Positions 10,700-19,010 of a stretch of 64,000 nucleotides of DNA are shown here, piece after piece. The notes under the pieces are model-generated. The model saw nothing but the letters and a program-made list of their open reading frames with translations, ran no database searches and was not told the origin of the DNA. This stretch comes from Sphaerosporella brunnea. Lineage: Eukaryota > Ascomycota > Pezizomycetes > Pezizales > Pyronemataceae. The translations under genes and the position numbers were made by a program. Where the stretch lies: NCBI GenBank assembly GCA_008704415.1, contig VXIS01000138.1:50459-114458 (forward strand), written 5' to 3'. Position 1 is the first letter of the stretch. Every line of letters starts with the position of its first letter.

Positions 10700-13600
10700 G
10701 GCCACCACGGCAGTGCACGGAAACACACACAGCAGGCAAATCTCCTGCTTTCATCCCATCCTAACCGATGACTCACCACATGCGACAAACCAAGACCTGC
10801 CAATAGCTAGATGGAACGATCCACATGGCCGCCGTTTTGCTATTTTCCTCGAGCATCGCACCGCAAGCATGTGGAACTACTCGCCAGAATTTATGCACGT
10901 TGAACGCTGGTAGATCTGGCTGGTGGAGAAAGCTGTTCACATTCATAGTCACGGATGGTCCTCCTGCTTCCAGCTGCGGTCCTCAGTTGTGTCCGTCATC
11001 ATGATCAGGCACTCTATCGGTCACCATCGGCCGGAAAAATGAACCCAGGGGGTCACTGATGTTGGAATTTCGCCGTCCTGCGTCGGGTCGAGTTTCGGTC
11101 GTTATATCTAGCTTTTCTGGAGAGGATCGAGGTTAAGGGGAGCTTCTCTTCCCCTTCACGCAATTGAATCGATCACCATCACCCATAATTTTATCAACCG
11201 GGACATAAGATATCCCGTCAACAACGGTGATAGCCTCATTGCGGCTGCCCTGTGGGGAGATAAAAAAGATTCACGGTTGAAAGGAACTCAATCGCCTCCT
11301 GTTTTGTAGGGCAATCAGAATGTCCGAGGTAAGACACGATATGGTACCGCCGCCGTTGTTGTGTTGATAAAAACGACTTGCCATACAACCAGCACATGAC
11401 AGTACCAGGCCAACAGGTGAGAGAAAGCGCCGACGATGATATAAGCAGCAACCGAACAACCACTTTCAAGCATGTCTATACGTAACACCCCAGATCAAAC
11501 GCCGCGCCGAAACTGGCCGTTCATGCTGCCCTCAGTGTTGAGATACCTGCGGCAACCAGTGTCCACTGCTTGTCGCATCGACTACAGGGCAATGCAGGCT
11601 GGCACTGGCGCATCGGATCGATCATCGGCCTGCCCCATCCACTCCGTTATGTATTCTCCAAATCAGTTTCTGTACTCGTTTGCTTCAGTTCATGAGTCAT
11701 CGTGGCTGCCAGCGTCAGCTCCCCATATCATATGGCACATTACCAGATCTCCAGCGAAAGCAAGAACTTCGACCGCAATATGCAAGCTTGAAACCTGGTT
11801 GAGGCTATCTATCCATCACGCACACGCGAAAGCACGAAACCAACCCCCCGTTGTACCCACTGCTTGTCCAGGTTGCAAACATCTTCTCAACATTGCAATG
11901 CCGCAGTAGGCGAGGCCGGACTTGCGTTTTGGATGCAGCTGAATATGACATTAAACAGACCATGGCCGCGAACGTTCTATGCGAGCATCATCACAAGCCT
12001 CTATCTTGGCTCTGGCGTCATCTGGCATGTAAAGTCCCTAACCACTTGAGTCCAGGAGTTTTCGGCCAGGGTGGTTCCCGCAAAAGCCCGTACTGGGTAT
12101 AAAAAGCGATGGCGTCTCGTCTCGAGCCATGGACACACCCACAATACATTCACATATCGCAATAACACATCCTGCACTGCTTGACGGAATAACACGACCA
12201 ATACCGCATCATACGACCAAACGCAACATGCGCACGCTTTACTACAACCGGGGCGCGAAGGCTACACACTGGGCCTGTTGCAACTGCTAGTTCACTAGCT
12301 TCAGGCACGTAGAGAACAGCCACCTGACATGTTGCATATCGTGTTGGCGCACGATATGTCCTCCGGAGAGGTGTGATCATAACGGGGAGGCTTAGAGTGT
12401 TCGCAGGACGATTGTTTGGTCCCTGAATCTAGGTACTGATCGGAATGGGCTTAATCCGAGGCAGGCATCGATTCAAGCATAAGTTGAATGATAGTTACCG
12501 GAGTAAATGACACGGATGATGCTGGGATTCATGCCGCGAGTGACGCGAGTGACGTGTTGACGACTGAACACGCGCTATGAGGTGCATTGAAACTCTAGAT
12601 TTGGCGAGCTTCCGGTGCGTCATTGTTGTCTCATCCTGCAACTGGTGCAGGCTTCTAATCTTCCGCGTCACACCTTGTCCCTCTCATCTACCCCTCCTCG
12701 TTCTCGTTTGCTCCTCATCTGCTACATCTACTCCCCGTTGACACTCCGCCTCCCCATCCACTTGCCCACCTCCGCTTCGTGACTGCTCGTCCTCATCTGC
12801 CCCTCCTCCTCCTCTCCTACCCCTCCTCATCCCATCCACTTCTCATTGTTCAATCCGTAGAGGACGATTTGTATCTACATGATACACTTCTAATACCATT
12901 GGCGACTCATGGGTACCGGCTAGCAAGTAGTCAGCACTTGCGGTGTATGAGCTGGATGTATGAGAACTCATGGCCATACTCTGAAGGGTCGCAGTTGCCG
13001 GGCACTGAGGGCACCAGGGGCTTAAACCTGTCCGCAGGCTGCTGAATACCACAGTACCCAGCGGCGCAGGACTTGCACTTCTTTGAGCGGTCAAAATCCC
13101 TCGCTTGCTGACATGCTGGCAGCTCCTGCCAGCAATAAAACCATCGTTAATGTTGTAAGTTCCGCCTGCGGAGAGTTTAAATTCCTCCATAACCCGCGAT
13201 TGCCAGTAACGCAACTGCCGATCGACCCTCTGGTATATCAAGATCTACAATGTGCTGTCCGATCATTGCGAGTATACTGTACTTGCACCGAGTTGCGGTT
13301 TGAACAAAACTATTGCGCCTGCTCTCGCAGTTGGACACCCTGCAGCTTTACCCATTTGTTCCAATCCGGAATGTGGCGGAACGAAGGCCTCAAGCCAAAA
13401 CCACCACTACCGGACATGCCTATTTCCAGAATCACTCAGACAGGCAGCTGGCTGGAGGATTGGTGGGTGGCCGAGGATATATCTTATCCGCTTTTATCTA
13501 GAATGTTCCCTCTGTGCTCGAACTTTCTGGTTTAACCCCGTTTTTTACTGTATACGAAATACCCCGCCAGCAACCTAGCAAGTAATGAATCGTGATGAAA

Positions 13601-13860
13601 ATCTGCGTGAGCCCCACCACGCCGGAGTCTCCTAAACCAACGAGCGGTCACTTCAGGCCCACGGCCACCCTGTACCCCCGTACCCAACTTTCCCTCCCAC
13701 ACCCGGACCGCATAACCACGCGCCCCCCGGCGTCCGATTGTCCGCGCGATCACCATTATCCATGGTTTCCTCCCAAGAAACGCCCGAGAAAGGAAGTCAT
13801 TCAAAGGGGACACGTCAAAAAGCAACAAGCTGTGGGGGGGTTGCGAGCAGTACCTGATGA
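10700..13860. other. Intergenic; pyrimidine-rich tract at 12660-12850
   Basis: No gene is supported. Between about 12660 and 12850 the plus strand is strongly C/T-rich, with repeated CTCCTC and CATCTGC-like words, a low-complexity tract. The remaining frames are short and overlap on both strands. Confidence 0.4.
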
Positions 13861-13866
13861 CCCCAC

Positions 13867-14690
13867 TAGCGATGCAAACGAGCCGGCTCGGTACGAGCCC
13901 AAGGTGTGACTCGAGCCGCATGGTCAGATTTAGTAGCTCGGCTCGAGCGAAAGTTCGAGCTGGTGGAGAGAAATCATATTTTGAGGCGCGGGCACGCGGG
14001 CAGGCGGCAGTGCATGGCCATGTAAATTTTCTAGTACGTACTACGTAGTTATCGCGGGTTAGATCAGTCCGCGATGTCTGACAGGCCCGAAGGGGAGCTG
14101 GGCGCTGCCTCGGCGTCTAAATATACACCCTCCGTCATATCATGGTCACTCCAAGTTGTTGCCCCCCCGCCTGTTGTAGAACCTCCCGATCTTCGTCCTC
14201 CCATTTTACCCAGCTGTTGACTTCCGTTTGCTTGAACCAATGCTTAAGCAACAACAGAGCGCTGCTCGACTCCTCCAGAAGCCGGACCCCACGTCTTCTG
14301 GCAATGGCAACATCGGACGAGTTCGAGAGGCTTCTTGTTGTCAGAACTAGAGCCAGACCGCTTCTTCCGACGCTTCGGTGGTGAGCCTTCGTGACCATCA
14401 GATTCTGTGTCACCCTCTGTGCTTGAATTATCCTCACCTACTTCAGGTTCTGTGGATTCCCGGCCAGGGGCATCCGCCGCCGTTCCAGCATTGCATCCCT
14501 TTCTGGCCCGGGGTACCTCCTCTCGAAATATCATCTTGCGGGCGTAGAGAAATGCTGTATATGATGAGCTTTTCAGTCCACTGAGTGTCCGTGCCCCAGC
14601 GGCGCTGTGTAAAGTATCTATAGTACCGGTATCAGAACATGACCGTGTTTGTAAACAAAGCGTCTTACCCCAACGTCTCCACTGAGTACT
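13867..14690 (-). mobile_element. Internally deleted hAT, right end preserved
   Basis: The plus-strand left boundary TAGCGATGCAAACGAGCC at 13867 is a hAT terminus, followed by GGCTCG-rich subterminal repeats. Reading the minus strand, the element encodes the front of the hAT transposase (BED finger with LELVRCCHCQKTWGP, about 14300-14534) and then jumps directly to the C-terminal LLEESSSALLLLKHWF helix (14135-14290) in another frame. The bulk of the catalytic domain, present in the copy at 19270-21751, is missing. The 5' end near 14690 still shows the exon-intron edge seen in the full copy, then merges into a relic LTR. Confidence 0.7.
14135..14534 (-). pseudogene. hAT transposase relic, BED finger joined to C-terminus
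   Basis: The minus frame from about 14534 reads FREEVP, an acidic linker, PPKRRKKRSGSSSDNKKP, then the zinc ligands CCHC of a BED finger. At about 14287 the sequence switches to the stretch coding for LEESSSALLLLKHWFKQTE in a different frame. The second half of the BED finger and the DDE core are gone. The product cannot be an active transposase; a truncated DNA-binding peptide is conceivable but unproven. Confidence 0.65.
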
Positions 14691-14714
14691 TTATAAAACC
14701 CACGCATGGCATCT

Positions 14715-14892
14715 TGCGATACGGACTTTCGAGCAGCCCAGATTGTATCGACTGTCACCAATAAATACTGAGTTGATCAGTGACCTGTTTTCGAGTATTC
14801 TGTTGGTATTTATCAAGTCTCATACACAAACGGTCCTGAGTGTATTTGCCTCTGTCAAATAGCGGATCTTATAATCTCACAAAAAGGTTACA
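14715..14892 (+). repeat. Relic LTR of the gypsy family found at 55.9-63.7 kb
   Basis: From about 14720 to 14892 the plus strand matches the sense strand of the 511-bp gypsy LTR with many substitutions. Shared segments include CAGATTGTATCGACT, AATAAATACTGAGTTGATCA, GTGACCTGTTTTCGAGTAT and TTGGTATTTATCAAGTCT, and it ends in AAAAGGTTACA as the LTR does. The 5' part of the LTR is missing or too diverged, with the hAT relic adjoining. Confidence 0.75.
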
Positions 14893-14939
14893 GAAACGAC
14901 ACGAGCACGTGCAACGAAGTGCGACCAGTTCCTCCTACT

Positions 14940-15965
14940 GCTTTGCCACATTGCAACGCCTGCGGCCAGTCTCCTCCTCAAGGAGCGCTCCCTCGGTGCG
15001 GATTTCAACCAAGATCCTCTCCTCGTCTACGTCATCTAAGAAGAGTTCATGATCAGATTGGTGCTATGGAGCCGATCAGGGACATACTGTGCGCTCAAAC
15101 AAGCAGAAAAAAAACAGGGACCTGACACACGCACTGTTCTCTGTGCAAACGGTTCCAGAAGAAACCCAAGGACCGACGGTGTCAACACCAACTGCATTCT
15201 TGTGGGACGAAAGCAGACAGCTTACGGGCGTGCCGAGCAGGACAGACGATACTGAAAACGCCAATTATGAAGACACTATTCTTTTACGGAAACATCCTTA
15301 TTGATGCCTTCTCAGCTAACGAGACCGGGGACTTGACCGGCCGGGGTGTGGGCGGAATGGGGCGATCGGTATGAATTGCCAGTGCGGCATTCTGCTGATT
15401 ACGGGAATCAAGTGATTCTGGCCAGCTGCGGCGTCAAGGTTCGCTCCCTGCGTGCTCTCATCAACAATCACCTTTTCCTTGTCTACGGAATCTCAGAAGA
15501 ATTAACGATGAGATTCGTGCAATGGAGCCAATCAGGGACATACCATGCGCTCAAATGAGCAGAAAGAAACACGGACCTGACACACGATCTGTTCCCCGTG
15601 CAAACAGTCCAAAAGGTACCCACGGACCGAGGACCTCAATTCTGAGATCTGGTGACAGAACCCCCAACCTGGGGCCGTGTCTGGCACCAGCGACAATCTT
15701 CCGGTGAGGCGGCATGCGGGAAGCGACGGTCGGAGAGGCGGAACCAGAGTCACCAGCAACGCGCTGCTCGAACAGGAACCTGTCTCTGGCCAATTGGAAC
15801 TTCTCCTCTTTGCAGGATTGCAACGCCAGCGGCCAGGCTGCGTCCTCGAGGACAGCCCGCTGTCATCTCCCGGCCTGTGGCTTGACAGTGAACAATGTGA
15901 TTCGTGTATTGCAGCGTATCAGGGACCTACCGTTTGGTCTGAACGAGCGAAAAAACAGGGACCGT
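14940..15965 (+). repeat. Degenerate segmental duplications
   Basis: A segment at about 15068-15190 (GGAGCCGATCAGGGACATAC onward) recurs at about 15524-15640 and more faintly at about 15912-15965. A second segment (TTGCAACGCCTGCGGCCAG) at about 14950 recurs at about 15815. The order is A-B-B'-A'-B'', an imperfect tandem array. No coding function is evident. Confidence 0.55.
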
Positions 15966-16512
15966 CAGTTGTCGCTACTGGTAAACCGCGCGTCCAAACA
16001 AGCTGTCGTCCAAATAGCGGGTACATTATGTGTGAGATAAACGTACCATTGAAAGGCATGTGCTGGATGGAAGAAGGGACGAGCAGGATGAGCGAAGGCA
16101 TGGTGTGAAGCGGGGTGTGGTATCTCCTATCCAGTCGCTGCATGGTGGAGAACTTCCCGTAAGTCTATTGGGGCCGGATAGCAGGTGGGCAAATCTGGGA
16201 TAGCAACGCAATAGGACGGGGTGCTTCCCGGGAGATTCACTCAAAAACCAAAGTCGCTGTACGCCCTCAGAAGTGACAAGCATGATGCCGGGCTGACATG
16301 GAGCGGGCCCGCCGGAAAATAACAGTTGCCGTGTCGCGGGTCCGGCATGCCGGCAGACCAGGGGGGGCGGCGACGACAAATTTATTTTGCTATCGCCCGG
16401 CTATTATAGATGATGGGGGTTGGACCCCATACCCTATCGCTCGAGCTATCGGTCGAATAGCTACCCCTATCGATTGTGCGCGAAATTTGCTATAGACTCC
16501 CGGGATGTTATC

Positions 16513-16745
16513 CACTGATATTTACGATGTTGCGCTGGTTAGGCGTTGCCCATCGCCGTGTATAGAAAGCGTGTATCTCCCCGAGTGATATCTACGCGTA
16601 GACGATTTCCGATAATTGAAGCAGGAATTTCTCCCCGATCCTGCTTCCCCCATGAGGTAAGATCACTGATATTCACTATCTTGCGCTGGTTAGGCGTTGC
16701 TCATCGCTGTGCATAGAAAGCGTATATCTCCCCGAGTGAGATCAA
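16513..16745 (+). repeat. Direct repeat of about 77 bp with a hairpin between copies
   Basis: The segment around GCGCTGGTTAGGCGTTGC at about 16530 recurs at about 16685, followed in both by ATCTCCCCGAGTGA. Between them GAAGCAGGA and TCCTGCTTC can pair across a 12-nt loop (about 16617-16650). The same hairpin occurs at about 17868-17900. Confidence 0.6.
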
Positions 16746-17841
16746 TGGTGCAGGCAGATATAGACCTGGTTGTCGCGCGGATGTTTTCGTCGGAAACTAA
16801 GCGGTGGATACGGTGTAGATGGTGGTCAAAGTGGGGATCAAATTTCAGAACGAATGCTGGGGCCTCGTGGACCGCGCCATCCGCGCCTGAACCGTGACCC
16901 CCAATAATCAATGAATTGCCCATCTGCGCCTGGCTCTCGCTGTGAGACCCGCCGGTGACTGGTATGGACCCGCGCTCTGTACTCGTTGTCTCTAAAGATA
17001 GCGCCTTGCCTATGGATAATACGCTGAGTTCGTCGCTGGTGCTTGGAAATGAGCGACGACTTCGAAGACTACAAAGCTTTAGGGACTGCCTCCATAAGAC
17101 CTGATGGCTGTTAGCTACTGTTGCACCCCTTATTGAGGAAGGGTTAAATACCGGGCAGAGTGTAGTTGCAGTTTTTCCGGGCGTAGTGCTTGCATGCGCC
17201 CTAGTAATATTCAATCTAGTTAAGTTCGCAGTGGAGCTTACAATAGAACATTACTAGGTGTCCTGCATCCTCGACAATCTCCTCAATCCGACTGTGTTGA
17301 CCTTTAAAGGCAGGCTGCGCCGAGAGATTCACCGCCGCCGAGAGATTCACTGCCGCCGAGAGACTCGGCATTGCAGAGACAACTGCGTTTCCGAGTCCGA
17401 GATGCACTGATGGCGCCGTTCGGCCTGCCCATTGTGCTCAAGTTGCTGCTGCGGCAGGGTCGTTGTACCAGAGCAGCCGGCATTATGGATCAAAGTCATG
17501 GCGAAAGAACCTCAGTGCTCGGACCAGGTTCACCCTCAAGATATTGGCAGGTGTTAACGTTGACAGCCAGCCATGGATGCGCATGGCTGCGGGGCCGTGC
17601 CATTCAGCTGGTCCACGCTTTTCACAATCCGTAGTTGCGAACCCATAACCAGAGTACACCGGTGTTAAACCGGTGGGGCTGCATCACGTAGAATTATAGA
17701 GCGCATCTGGTTTGGTCGAGAAACGTGGTGTCTGCTCAGAGTTCGCACGCGGGGATAACTGCGTTCATTATGGTCGTCCATCTCCACCCATTTCCACCAA
17801 CTGGCGACGTGCGACGACGAGGTTTATAGCTGCCTGCACCA
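16746..17841 (+). mobile_element. Possible TGGTGCAGG-family element
   Basis: A left end TGGTGCAGGCAGATATAGAC lies at 16746 and an inverted right end with TGGTGCAGGCAGCTATAAAC at 17841. The right end is followed by TA; the left is preceded by AA, so the TA duplication is imperfect or these are ends of two separate copies. The interior near 17690-17790 resembles the 210-bp copy at 28090. Confidence 0.4.
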
Positions 17842-17904
17842 TACACGTAGAGGATTTGCGACTATTGAAGCAGGAATCCCCGCCGAGCCTGCTTCCCCCA
17901 GAGT

Positions 17905-18070
17905 GAGATCTACGTGCATTGCACCCGTATAATAGACCACAACGGATTGCGCATGAATTGCGACATCGTGGAATACAAACAAACTATTGCAACGTCGTAA
18001 CGGTCCGCTTGCTTCTCTGCTTTCGCTGATCACCTCGTCGCTCGTATTTCGTGGGTCACACAACCAACGC
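17905..18070 (+). repeat. Fragment duplicated from the 6.7/7.6-kb gene region
   Basis: The segment starting TGCATTGCACCCGTATAATA, and the following words ACGGTCCGCTTGCTTCTCTG and CTCGTATTTCGTGG, match the 5' region of the tandem genes at 6733 and, in part, 7630. Only the leader and start region are present, without the protein frame. Confidence 0.65.
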
Positions 18071-18451
18071 GAAACGCAGTCGCCCGGCGCAACAGCTGCT
18101 GCAGACAGCATCCATATTCCACTTCCACATCCCTCCTCCACGGAATGCGACAAGCGCTCCAGCCTCCTCATTCATGTTGCAGAGGCTCTATCTGTCGTCG
18201 TTCAGAGAGATCAGCCGTTCCGCCAGCTATTTGTATCAGTGGTGCAGCGCTTGCAATGGAAATGTGGATTAGCGCGCCTGATTGGGGTCGTATGGTGCAG
18301 GCGGCTTTAAACCAACGCATCAGCAGGCTTTCCCTGACTTCGACAGCGTGCGGACGGCGCAGAAAGTGGTCCAAGCGGTGGTCAAAGGTGTGGTCAAAGC
18401 GGTGGTAGAAGCGTGCGAAGTGGTGCGGCCGCCGCAATCACCGCGGCTGCC

Positions 18452-18991
18452 TCAACGAAGGTCCGCCTCAACCCGCCTCTGTGAAATTGGCGGATGACTC
18501 TTGTACAGCCATTCCTTATACTGCTTGTCGCCAAACGTAGCCGCGTCTCGGTAGGCTTGGATGATGCGCCGGGTGCGTCTCCAATACTTAAAAAATGAGC
18601 GATGGTTCGACGGATTCCAAAGCTCCAGCAAGATTCGTCCCATTCCCTTAGCAACTTCTTCACCCAGGCCCTGGACCACAGGCTCGGCGATTTGCTGTGA
18701 TTCAGGCTCAGCCTCAGCAAGACGTCTGCGCCTGGCACCAACAGCTCTAACTTCTCGTGATTGGATGAGTCTTTTACTCGGTCTCACCATTGCTGTTGAT
18801 GGTCGCGGCTGTATGTATTTGCAAGAGTTTGAGGCCAGGGACCGGGGGTTGCAAGAGTCGGGGACAGCGAACAGTGTCATGACGAAAGCGTCCCAATGCT
18901 CCAGTCCGTGCTCACTGTTCAAAGGCAGCTGGTAGCGAATGGCACCTGGCCATAGCGGCTGGCACCTGGCCGTAGCACCTGGCCATAGCAC
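18452..18991 (-). CDS. Hypothetical protein inside the TGGTGCAGG element
   Basis: A 180-codon minus frame. The track start is a GTG at 18991; the first plausible ATG is at about 18790 and would give a protein of about 112 residues beginning MVRPSKRLIQSREVRAVG. It continues with a basic patch, an acidic stretch, then an aromatic-basic stretch with SFFKYWRRTRRIIQAYRDAA and GDKQYKEWLYKSHPP. Composition is protein-like rather than random, but no family is recognised. It ends at 18452. It may be a gene belonging to or captured by the surrounding element. Confidence 0.35.
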   Translation of the reverse strand: MLWPGATARCQPLWPGAIRYQLPLNSEHGLEHWDAFVMTLFAVPDSCNPRSLASNSCKYIQPRPSTAMVRPSKRLIQSREVRAVGARRRRLAEAEPESQQIAEPVVQGLGEEVAKGMGRILLELWNPSNHRSFFKYWRRTRRIIQAYRDAATFGDKQYKEWLYKSHPPISQRRVEADLR

Positions 18992-19002
18992 AGCCGTGAT
19001 CG

Positions 19003-19010
19003 GTTTGGGT
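19003..19010. repeat. Left target-site duplication of hAT (GTTTGGGT)
   Basis: The same 8 bases GTTTGGGT follow the right terminus at 21974-21981. An 8-bp duplication is diagnostic of hAT insertion. Confidence 0.85.

Noticed and set aside
16690..17214. 174-codon minus frame with His/Asp-rich segment
   Set aside because: It runs through the TGGTGCAGG repeat end, and similar peptides (SDENIRATTR) appear in other frames only because that repeat is shared.
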